Assembly (NCBI GenBank): GCA_021789795.1
Contig: JAJYJA010000117.1
Coordinates: forward strand, 1 to 7,353
Origin: Deltaproteobacteria bacterium
GTDB lineage: Bacteria; Desulfobacterota; Desulfobulbia; Desulfobulbales; VMSU01
Length of the DNA: 7,353 bases
Reading direction: 5' to 3'
Shown: positions 1 through 7,353 of the stretch, in pieces
How positions within the stretch are numbered: position 1 is the first letter of the stretch
Layout of the letters: each line of letters opens with the position of its first letter
The notes under the pieces: generated by a model
Databases searched by the model: none
What the model saw: only the letters and a program-made list of their open reading frames with translations
What the model was told of the DNA's origin: nothing
Position numbers and translations under genes: made by a program

Positions 1-1
1 G

Positions 2-397
2 ATGGATATCGATTACTTCAAGAAGATCAACGACACCTACGGCCATCAGGGGGGGGATGCGGTGCTGGTGGCGGTGGGCAAGACCCTGCGGGAGAACTCC
101 CGCGACTACGACACCCCGGCCCGTTACGGAGGCGAGGAGTTCATCTTCATCCTGCCCGAGACCCCCCTGGCACACGCCGTCTCCATCGCCGAGCGGATCC
201 GGCTGGCGATCAAGGGGCTGGCCATCCCCTTCGAGGATACGGAGATTCGCTGCACCATGAGTCTGGGGGTGGCGGAATTTGATCTTTACCAGGTGAACAG
301 CACCGATCAAATCATCAAGAACGCCGATCAGGCCCTTTATAACGCCAAGCAAGGGGGCCGCGATCAGGTGGTGGCCTTCAGGAAGGCCGAGGGTTAA
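2..397 (+). CDS. GGDEF diguanylate cyclase, C-terminal part (5' truncated by window edge)
   Basis: This is the catalytic GGDEF domain, which condenses two GTP into cyclic di-GMP in the cytoplasm. The visible 131 residues open inside the conserved DIDYFKKIND segment; in this family its first aspartate binds metal. GHQGGD follows, and the signature GGEEF is at residues 43-47. An RxxD inhibitory site (RDYD, residues 34-37) lies exactly five residues before GGEEF, as in PleD, so product inhibition by c-di-GMP is likely. The AERIR, SLGVA and ADQALYNAKQGGRDQV segments complete a normal domain C-terminus, so the cyclase looks active. The methionine at position 2 is internal to the domain; the true start and any sensory domain lie upstream of the window. 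The stop is 13 bases before uppP, consistent with one transcript. The family call is firm; the input signal cannot be seen. Confidence 0.93.
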   Translation: MDIDYFKKINDTYGHQGGDAVLVAVGKTLRENSRDYDTPARYGGEEFIFILPETPLAHAVSIAERIRLAIKGLAIPFEDTEIRCTMSLGVAEFDLYQVNSTDQIIKNADQALYNAKQGGRDQVVAFRKAEG

Positions 398-410
398 ACG
401 GGAGAGGGAT

Positions 411-1220
411 ATGGAGCTTGCGCAACCGATACTGCTGGGCCTGTTGCAGGGGGCGACCGAGTTCCTGCCGGTCTCCAGCTCCGGCCATCTGGTGCTGGCT
501 GAGACCTTTTTCAAGATCAAGGAGGCGGGTCTGGCCTTTGACGTGGCCCTGCACCTGGGCACCTTGGTGGCGGTGGTCATTTATTTCCAGGCTGAGCTGC
601 TGGCCATGGCCAGGGCGGTGGCCAGGCCCGGCGATTTGGCGCCCGAGGCGCGGGACAACCGGCGTCTGACCCTGTTGCTGCTGGTAGCCACCATCCCCGG
701 CGGGCTGCTCGGCAAGCTGTTCGCCGACCGGATCGAGGCGGCCCTGCGCCAGCCGCTCTTGGTGGCGGCGGCCCTGGCCGGCACCGGCCTGATTCTGCTC
801 TGGGCCGAGGGCGTTGGCCGCCGTTGCCGCGACTTTAAGCAGATCGGCATGCTCGACGCCGTGGTTCTGGGGCTGGCTCAGGCCTTCGCCTTGGTGCCCG
901 GGGTGTCCAGGAGCGGGGCCACCATGACCGTGGGGCTATTCCGAGGCCTCGACCGGACGGCGGCGGCCCGGTTTTCGTTTCTGATGTCGGTGCCGATCAT
1001 TGCCGGGGCCGGGGCCTTGCACCTGATCAAGATCTTCAGGCACGGGCTGATGCCTGGCCAGGGCAGCTTCTTCGCCATCGGCTTTGTGGCCTCCGCCCTC
1101 TCCGGTTATCTGTTCATCGCCTTTATCATGCGTTATATTCAGACCCGGTCGTTCGCCATCTTCGCCTACTACCGTTTCGCGGTGGCGGCCTTGGTCTTGG
1201 GTTGGATATGGTTGCGCTGA
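411..1220 (+). CDS. uppP: Undecaprenyl-diphosphatase (UppP/BacA)
   Basis: This integral inner-membrane phosphatase converts undecaprenyl pyrophosphate to undecaprenyl phosphate, the lipid carrier for peptidoglycan and surface polysaccharides; overexpression classically gives bacitracin resistance. At 269 residues it is full family length. The first signature, QGATEFLPVSSSGHL, is at residues 13-27 and contains the catalytic-region glutamate E17 and histidine H26. The second, PGVSRSGAT, is at 163-171 with arginine R167. Several hydrophobic helices are visible, for example around 43-60, 86-102, 115-132, 150-163, 190-206, 221-240 and 247-267. Position 13 is Gln where the E. coli enzyme has Glu in its ExxxE motif; I believe Gln is common here and do not read it as a defect. 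The ATG follows a purine-rich GGGAGAGG a few bases upstream. It sits between a diguanylate cyclase and a methyltransferase, neither of which acts obviously in cell-wall synthesis. Confidence 0.97.
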   Translation: MELAQPILLGLLQGATEFLPVSSSGHLVLAETFFKIKEAGLAFDVALHLGTLVAVVIYFQAELLAMARAVARPGDLAPEARDNRRLTLLLLVATIPGGLLGKLFADRIEAALRQPLLVAAALAGTGLILLWAEGVGRRCRDFKQIGMLDAVVLGLAQAFALVPGVSRSGATMTVGLFRGLDRTAAARFSFLMSVPIIAGAGALHLIKIFRHGLMPGQGSFFAIGFVASALSGYLFIAFIMRYIQTRSFAIFAYYRFAVAALVLGWIWLR

Positions 1221-1271
1221 CCTGAAACCAGCGCCGACCGGGCTTGTGGTAGTGACAAAACGAGGAAACAG

Positions 1272-1997
1272 ATGCTTATCGCCAGGAATTTGCCAGAGGC
1301 GGCGGCCAAGATCCTAAGAGGGCTGCGCAAGGACTATCAGGTCGCCTTCGAGCCCTTCCGGGCGCGGGGGATCGAGATCAACCTCCTGAAGATTCAGGAC
1401 CTCGAATGCGTGCTCAAGGGCCGCGACCCGTTTAAGAACGTCTCCGAGTTCCCCTTCTGGGTCAAGCTCTGGGAGGCGGCCCTGGTCTTGGCCGACGTGG
1501 CGGCCACCCTGCCCCTGGAGTCCGGGCCGCGATTGCTGGAGTTGGGCGCCGGCCTGGGGGCGCCGGGCCTGGTGGCGGCGGCCAGGGGGTTTGAGGTCAC
1601 CTTGAGCGACTACGAGGAGCGGGTGCTGAATTTTCAGCGGGTCAGCGCCGCGGCCAGCAACCTCAAGGTGGACTGCCGTTTTCTCGACTGGCAGAGGCCG
1701 CCGGTACTTACGCCCTTTAATACCATCATCGGCGCCGAGATCCTCTTCCGTGACGACCTGCTGCCGCCGCTCCTGGCCCTGTTCGACCGGCTGCTCGCCC
1801 CCGGCGGGGCCATTTACCTGTGCCACGATTTGCGGCGCAAGACTCTGTACCGGTTTTTGGATCTGGCCCAGGCGGACTACACGATCAAGGCCCGGAAGAT
1901 CGAGTTGAGCTCGGGGGAGGAGAAGAACGAGGTGCTGCTGAACTGCCTGACGAGGAAAGAGGCGGGATCCCGGGCGTCGCGTCCGCTCGACTCTTGA
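1272..1997 (+). CDS. Class I SAM-dependent methyltransferase, lysine-methyltransferase (Methyltransf_16) type
   Basis: This 241-residue protein has a Rossmann-like methyltransferase fold. Motif I (SAM binding) is LLELGAGLGAPGL at residues 88-100. An acidic motif II, VTLSDYE, is at 109-115 with D113 likely contacting the SAM ribose. FLDW at 137-140 and IIGAEILF at 152-159 follow, the latter at the usual motif IV position. The preceding PFWVKLWEAALVLA (61-74) resembles the tryptophan-containing helix before motif I in the METTL21/METTL23 and protein N-lysine methyltransferase group, which is why I favour a protein substrate. The substrate cannot be read from sequence; a small-molecule or other protein acceptor is possible. 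The ATG is supported by GAGGA at 1262-1266 with a 5-base spacer. The gene lies 51 bases after uppP and 10 bases before the FmdB-like gene, so it is probably in the same operon. The last 13 residues (SRASRPLDS region) look like a non-conserved tail. Confidence 0.85.
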   Translation: MLIARNLPEAAAKILRGLRKDYQVAFEPFRARGIEINLLKIQDLECVLKGRDPFKNVSEFPFWVKLWEAALVLADVAATLPLESGPRLLELGAGLGAPGLVAAARGFEVTLSDYEERVLNFQRVSAAASNLKVDCRFLDWQRPPVLTPFNTIIGAEILFRDDLLPPLLALFDRLLAPGGAIYLCHDLRRKTLYRFLDLAQADYTIKARKIELSSGEEKNEVLLNCLTRKEAGSRASRPLDS

Positions 1998-2007
1998 CGA
2001 GACCCCC

Positions 2008-2325
2008 ATGCCGATTTACGAGTACGAGCACCAGACCGACGGCCCCTGCCCTAAGGGGCGGCGTTTCGAGCTTAGCCAGGCCCTCTATAGCGCCCCGTTT
2101 ACCGTCTGCCCCGAGTGCGGCCAGCCGGTAAAGAAGCTGGTTTCCTTGGTCGGAGTTCGGACCCCCAAGACCAACAGCGACTTGAAGAGCCTGGGGTTCA
2201 CCAAGCTGGTGCGCCGTGACCACGGGGTTTACGAGAACGTCACCGCCACTGGCCAGGAGAGCCGCGTCTGGGACGTGCGCCGGCCCGAGACCATGCCTGA
2301 CCTGAAGGGCAAGATCCGCGATTGA
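2008..2325 (+). CDS. FmdB-family zinc-ribbon protein with altered first knuckle
   Basis: This 105-residue protein begins MPIYEYEHQTDGP, the hallmark start of the FmdB/CxxC_CxxC regulatory-protein family. Members are small putative zinc-ribbon proteins, first named from the formamidase/amidase locus of Methylophilus. The second metal knuckle is intact: CPECG, with cysteines at 34 and 37. The first is not the usual CxxC; only C14 (GPCPKG) is present, with H8 six residues before it, so zinc could be held by H8, C14, C34 and C37 or not at all. After the ribbon come a basic, mixed-charge stretch and a tail (residues 50-105) without a recognised motif. Only 10 bases separate it from the methyltransferase stop, and the Shine-Dalgarno is weak (GACGAG), which suggests translational coupling. 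It is the last gene before the strong terminator. The molecular function of this family is poorly known, and a regulatory role is only a naming tradition. Confidence 0.85.
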   Translation: MPIYEYEHQTDGPCPKGRRFELSQALYSAPFTVCPECGQPVKKLVSLVGVRTPKTNSDLKSLGFTKLVRRDHGVYENVTATGQESRVWDVRRPETMPDLKGKIRD

Positions 2326-2365
2326 GCCGCCGTGGCTGGTGGTTGGCCAGGCGTCAGGCACAAAC

Positions 2366-2403
2366 AAAAAGGGGTTAGACCGCAAGGTCTAACCCCTTTT
2401 TTT
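2366..2403. terminator. Bidirectional intrinsic terminator
   Basis: A perfect inverted repeat pairs GGGGTTAGACC (2371-2381) with GGTCTAACCCC (2386-2396) around a GCAA tetraloop, which is of the stable GNRA type on the + strand. It is flanked by A5 (2366-2370) and T7 (2397-2403), so the stem can extend to 16 pairs. A U-tract is available on both strands. It sits between the convergent FmdB-like gene (+) and tRNA-Cys (-) and should end both transcripts. Confidence 0.95.
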
Positions 2404-2406
2404 ATT

Positions 2407-2482
<76 letters not shown>

Positions 2483-2517
2483 GTGCTGCCTTGGTAACCC
2501 TTGGGAGTAACTGCCCG

Positions 2518-2539
2518 AAAAAAACCGTCGGCCCGACAG
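2518..2539 (-). terminator. Terminator-like hairpin with U7 tract upstream of tRNA-Cys
   Basis: On the minus strand CTGTCG-GGC-CGACGG can form a six-pair stem (one U-G pair) with a three-base loop, followed directly by seven T residues (complement of A7 at 2518-2524). It could end read-through transcription from the membrane-protein gene that stops at 2699. It also lies downstream of the candidate tRNA promoter, so it would act on the tRNA transcript as well. The stem is short and the loop tight, so it may be weak or not function. Confidence 0.35.
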
Positions 2540-2559
2540 GCTAGTTGCAAGTGGGAGGC

Positions 2560-2600
2560 ACTTTAGCCGTTGCCGGTTGTTTTGACAAGCAAAAAATAAG
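2560..2600 (-). promoter_or_regulatory. Candidate sigma-70 promoter for tRNA-Cys
   Basis: Read on the minus strand, a -35 box TTGTCA (2583-2588) and a -10 box TAAAGT (2560-2565) are separated by exactly 17 bases. An A/T-rich tract just upstream (2589-2600) could act as an UP element. The bases after the -10 (GCCTCCC) form a GC-rich discriminator of the kind seen in stringently controlled stable-RNA promoters. Transcription would start near 2553, giving a leader of about 70 bases that RNase P would remove. This is pattern matching only; no start site has been shown. Confidence 0.55.
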
Positions 2601-2698
2601 GTCTGTGGATGGTGGGCGATCCTGCCGCGATGGCGGCCTGAGCGCGGTTTGGCAGCGTCTGGCCTCTAGCCGTGGTCGAGAGGTGCTGGAGCCCGCCC

Positions 2699-3478
2699 TC
2701 ACTCCCTTACGCCCGTCACCCGCCACTCCTTGCCGATCCTTTGCAGATCGACCACCATCTTCTGGTCGTTGACCTGGGTGGCCTGGTCGAAGAAGGTGAA
2801 GGTCTCCTTCCAGACGGCCTGGTACTGGCCCTGGCCGTCGTTGAGGCTGAGTTTGACCAGGGGTTGATAAGCGAATTGCGCCCCTTTGAGTTTGATGGCG
2901 ATTTTCTTGAGGAGGTTCACCCGTCCTTGCAGCAACTGGACGCATTTTGTCTGGTAGGACTCGGCGGCGGACTTGGCGCAGATCTTGGTCAGGTCCGCGG
3001 GGGGCGAGACCGGCATGATGCCGTTGAAGAGCTGAACAAAGGAGATTACCGCCTGGTCCGGGCCCGAAAGGTCGAAATCCGAGAAATCGGCATAGGTGGC
3101 GGCGGGGGGCGGAGATGACGGGGGCGTGGCCGGGGTGGGGGAGGTCTTATCGGGCGGGGCGGGGGGCGATGCCGGGTGGCTCTGGCGGTGGTCGAGACCA
3201 TCGCGGTAGCCCTTGGTGTAGGACTTGTGCAACACCGGGTTGGCGGTAAGGTCAGCGGAGAATTTAGGCCCTTGGCCGTCCTCGCCGTCCTTGCGGCCCG
3301 TCTGGTAGGCGCTTTCCACCTGGGATTTGTTGGTGCGCAGGCCGTAGTACACCGAGGCCGCGCAGTTGCGCAGCATCATCGCCGCCACCACCAGCATGGT
3401 CCCCCAGGCCAAGACCCAGCCGGTCTTGGCGTAGAGGGGGATGGGGTCCTCCTTATGCCGCTCGTTGGTTGGGGCCAT
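2699..3478 (-). CDS. Membrane-anchored protein of unknown function with proline-rich linker
   Basis: I do not recognise this protein. Counting from the ATG at 3478 (259 residues), it has a charged N-terminus, one hydrophobic segment at about 20-39 (WVLAWGTMLVVAAMML core) likely to span the membrane, and a stretch with two related motifs: YQTGRKDGEDG (58-68) and YTKGYRDGLDH (87-97). A proline/serine/threonine-rich linker follows (about 101-126), then a soluble C-terminal domain (about 139-259) ending KEWRVTGVRE. That ending resembles the last strand of NTF2-like or DUF4878-type folds; this is a weak resemblance only. The linker suggests the C-terminal domain is held away from the membrane. A GTG at 3499 would add seven residues, but its GAGG is only three bases away. 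The ATG has a purine-rich AGAAGAGAGAAAAG before it, so I prefer the ATG. It begins about 95 bases after the lon stop on the same strand with no terminator between, so it may be read from the lon transcript. Confidence 0.75.
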   Translation of the reverse strand: MAPTNERHKEDPIPLYAKTGWVLAWGTMLVVAAMMLRNCAASVYYGLRTNKSQVESAYQTGRKDGEDGQGPKFSADLTANPVLHKSYTKGYRDGLDHRQSHPASPPAPPDKTSPTPATPPSSPPPAATYADFSDFDLSGPDQAVISFVQLFNGIMPVSPPADLTKICAKSAAESYQTKCVQLLQGRVNLLKKIAIKLKGAQFAYQPLVKLSLNDGQGQYQAVWKETFTFFDQATQVNDQKMVVDLQRIGKEWRVTGVRE

Positions 3479-3572
3479 CTTTTCTCTCTTCTCGTCCACG
3501 GGCCTCGTGGTTAGGAGCCGTCACATGCCGCCGCCGTGAGGCTTGTTGTTCAGGTGGTCTCTACTCGACGGC

Positions 3573-5948
<2,376 letters not shown>

Positions 5949-6020
5949 AAATCCCTTAAGTGGCGGGCAGCGTTACTGACCGGGTTGACGGTTGAACGGC
6001 GGCTAGGATGCCGGGCTGAA

Positions 6021-6060
6021 AATACGGGGTCACACTAAACATCATCAAAGGTTAAGTCAA
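6021..6060 (-). promoter_or_regulatory. Candidate promoter region for lon
   Basis: On the minus strand TTGACT (6055-6060) and TAGTGT (6032-6037) are 17 bases apart, giving a good -35 and a poor -10 for a housekeeping promoter. Just downstream, CCCCGTATT (6021-6029) resembles the -10 half of heat-shock sigma-32 promoters (CCCCATnT). The upstream CTTTGATG, with about 14 bases between, is only a poor match to CTTGAAA. The 170-base gap (5949-6118) holds nothing else I can call; no CIRCE-type repeat is present. No terminator is evident after the flavodiiron gene, so read-through into lon is also possible. Confidence 0.35.
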
Positions 6061-6118
6061 TATCGACCAACAGCGCCATCGCCAAGAAGACGCTTTTCCG
6101 GCCTGCGCCTGGATTTTT

Positions 6119-7315
6119 TTAGGGCCCTTTCACCTGTGAGGCGACCTCTTGACCGAAACGGAGGCAGTGCTCAATCGCCTCCGCTCCGGGGCTCCATTTT
6201 TCTTTTAGGCCGGCATTCAACAGCGAAAACCCGCTTTCGGTCAGCCTTTCGGAGATGATGCGCACCGATTCGCCGCTCCAACCGTAACAACCAAAGGCGG
6301 CCGCCTTTTTGTTCTTGAATCTCAGACCCTTGATTTCTTCAAGGAGGGCGGCTACCGAAGAGAGAAGGCCGTTATTTATGGTCGGCGAGCCGATCAGGAT
6401 CGCCTTGGAGCGGAAAATTTCGGTGATCAGGTCATTTTTGTCCGAGCGGGCGATGTTAAACAGCTTGACGCTCACTGATTGATCCTCCCCGCTTATCCCC
6501 TGGACAATGGCCTCCGCCATGTGTCTCGTGCCTTCCCACATGCTGTCATAGGCCACCGTAATCTGATTTTCGGCCTGACCGCTTGCCCACTGGGCATATT
6601 TGGTGACGATCTGCAAGGGATCTTTTCGCCAGATGACCCCATGACTGGGGCATATCATATCCACCGGCACGTTTAAGGCTAGAACCTCCCTGATTTTTTT
6701 GTCAACCAGGGCGCTAAAGGGGGTCAGGATGTTGGCGTAATATTTTAGAGCCTCCTGGAACAACTCACATTGGTCCACCAAATCATTGTACAGCAACTCG
6801 GAAGCCAGATGTTGGCCAAAGGCGTCATTGCTGAAAAGGATATTATCCTTGGTTAGATATGACATCATACTGTCAGGCCAGTGCAACATCTTTGCTTCGA
6901 TGAATACAATATCCTTTGATCCTAAATTTAGTTTGTCTCCCGTTTTTACGGGATTTAAATTCCAATCATTATGATAATGGCCATTTATGATGTCAATTCC
7001 TGCTGATGTGCAATATATTGGTGTGTCTGGTATGTGGCGCATTAATTCAGGCAATGAACCACTATGGTCTGACTCGGCATGATTTACGATAACAAAATCA
7101 ATCTTATCAAGCTGAACCTCTTTTCGTAAATTTTCTACAAATTCATTGGAAAATTTTCCCCATACCGTATCAACCAAAGCTATTTTTTCGTCTCTTATCA
7201 AATATGAGTTGTAGCTTGAGCCGTGATGGGTGGAGTACTCCTCCCCGTGAAATTTCCTTAATTCCCAATCAATCTTGCCTACCCACGAGACATCATCTTT
7301 GATCGCGAAGGTCAT
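6119..7315 (-). CDS. Flavodiiron protein (class A FDP, FprA/ROO family)
   Basis: This cytoplasmic enzyme of anaerobes reduces O2 to water and/or NO to N2O, usually with electrons from rubredoxin or a related donor. At 398 residues it is the two-domain, class A form. The N-terminal beta-lactamase-like domain carries the complete di-iron ligand set: H79, E81, D83 and H84 (HAESDH), H145 (LHWPDSM), D164 (SNDAFG) and H225 (CPSHGV). These are within one residue of the positions in Desulfovibrio gigas ROO. The C-terminal flavodoxin domain starts near 253 with an FMN-phosphate loop YDSMWEGTRHMAEAI (256-270), then SPTINNG (310-316) and GCYGWSGES (342-350). There is no C-terminal rubredoxin or NAD(P)H-oxidoreductase extension, and no rubredoxin gene in the window. 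The ATG is preceded by GGAG (7322-7325) with a six-base spacer. GC content falls steeply toward the 5' end of the gene, unlike lon. Whether it prefers O2 or NO cannot be told from sequence. Confidence 0.96.
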   Translation of the reverse strand: MTFAIKDDVSWVGKIDWELRKFHGEEYSTHHGSSYNSYLIRDEKIALVDTVWGKFSNEFVENLRKEVQLDKIDFVIVNHAESDHSGSLPELMRHIPDTPIYCTSAGIDIINGHYHNDWNLNPVKTGDKLNLGSKDIVFIEAKMLHWPDSMMSYLTKDNILFSNDAFGQHLASELLYNDLVDQCELFQEALKYYANILTPFSALVDKKIREVLALNVPVDMICPSHGVIWRKDPLQIVTKYAQWASGQAENQITVAYDSMWEGTRHMAEAIVQGISGEDQSVSVKLFNIARSDKNDLITEIFRSKAILIGSPTINNGLLSSVAALLEEIKGLRFKNKKAAAFGCYGWSGESVRIISERLTESGFSLLNAGLKEKWSPGAEAIEHCLRFGQEVASQVKGP

Positions 7316-7321
7316 AATCTG

Positions 7322-7330
7322 CTCCCCCCC
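7322..7330 (-). promoter_or_regulatory. Ribosome binding site of the flavodiiron gene, within a G7 run
   Basis: On the minus strand seven G residues are followed by AG, giving a GGGGAG Shine-Dalgarno match six bases before the ATG at 7315. It fixes that start codon. The homopolymer is unusual in an otherwise AT-rich stretch and could vary in length by replication slippage, which might alter translation. No promoter could be identified in the 38 bases available upstream. Confidence 0.6.
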
Positions 7331-7353
7331 TTGTCATCTTGCAAGTGAATCAA

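Noticed and set aside
1314..2009. Long open frame on the minus strand opposite the methyltransferase
   Set aside because: It is rich in Gln, Arg, Gly and Pro with no family motif and lies fully opposite a gene with clear SAM-binding motifs; it is a by-product of high GC.
1885..2385. Minus-strand open frame overlapping the methyltransferase end and the FmdB-like gene
   Set aside because: It is antisense to two supported genes, runs through the terminator region and shows no recognisable domain.
2624..2637. Five-pair GC hairpin (GCCGC-GATG-GCGGC) after the unknown gene
   Set aside because: The T-rich stretch on the minus strand is about 20 bases away, too far for an intrinsic terminator; such short GC palindromes are expected here.
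2541..3118. Open frames on both strands around the start of the unknown gene's 3' region (2541-2945 minus, 2545-2772 and 2672-3118 plus)
   Set aside because: They overlap the longer minus-strand gene, or the tRNA promoter region, and have Arg/Pro- or Gly-rich shadow composition without motifs.
3502..3542. Nine-pair inverted repeat (GCCTCGTGG / CCGTGAGGC) after lon
   Set aside because: It pairs fully only on the plus strand using G-U pairs; on the transcribed minus strand two mismatches fall in the stem and no U-tract follows, so I do not call it a terminator.
7338..7345. CTTGCAAG palindrome upstream of the flavodiiron gene
   Set aside because: Eight bases is too short to call an operator, and the upstream context is cut off by the window edge.

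Overview
The window looks like ordinary chromosomal sequence from a GC-rich, Gram-negative, anaerobic or microaerophilic bacterium. A deltaproteobacterium (Desulfobacterota) is my best guess. The reasons are a flavodiiron protein whose iron-ligand spacing closely matches the Desulfovibrio rubredoxin:oxygen oxidoreductase, GC-rich coding sequence over most of the window, and the overall mix of genes. This placement is an inference from composition and gene style, not a proof.

Layout. The left arm (about 1-2325) is read rightward. It holds the C-terminal part of a GGDEF diguanylate cyclase cut by the window edge, undecaprenyl-diphosphatase (uppP), a class I methyltransferase of the lysine-methyltransferase type, and a small FmdB-type zinc-ribbon protein. 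Gaps are 13, 51 and 10 bases and no internal terminator is visible, so these probably form one transcript. It ends at a strong bidirectional terminator at 2366-2403.

The rest (2407-7315) is read leftward. In transcription order it holds a flavodiiron protein (class A FDP), a 170-base gap with a candidate promoter, the ATP-dependent protease Lon, a membrane-anchored protein of unknown function, and a tRNA-Cys(GCA) gene with its own plausible promoter. The tRNA and the rightward unit converge on the same terminator.

How the genes fit together. UppP recycles the lipid carrier for cell-wall synthesis, and the diguanylate cyclase makes a second messenger; nothing links them beyond co-orientation. 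FDP (detoxification of O2 or NO in the cytoplasm) and Lon (removal of damaged proteins) both fit a stress-handling neighbourhood, but co-regulation is not shown. The unknown protein begins about 95 bases after lon and may be co-transcribed with it.

I found no mobile element, CRISPR array, prophage or clear novel system. The points most worth a second look are the steep GC gradient inside the FDP gene, the uncharacterised lon-linked membrane protein with a duplicated Y-x-x-G-x-x-D-G motif, the altered first zinc knuckle of the FmdB-like protein, and a terminator-like hairpin between the tRNA-Cys promoter and the tRNA.
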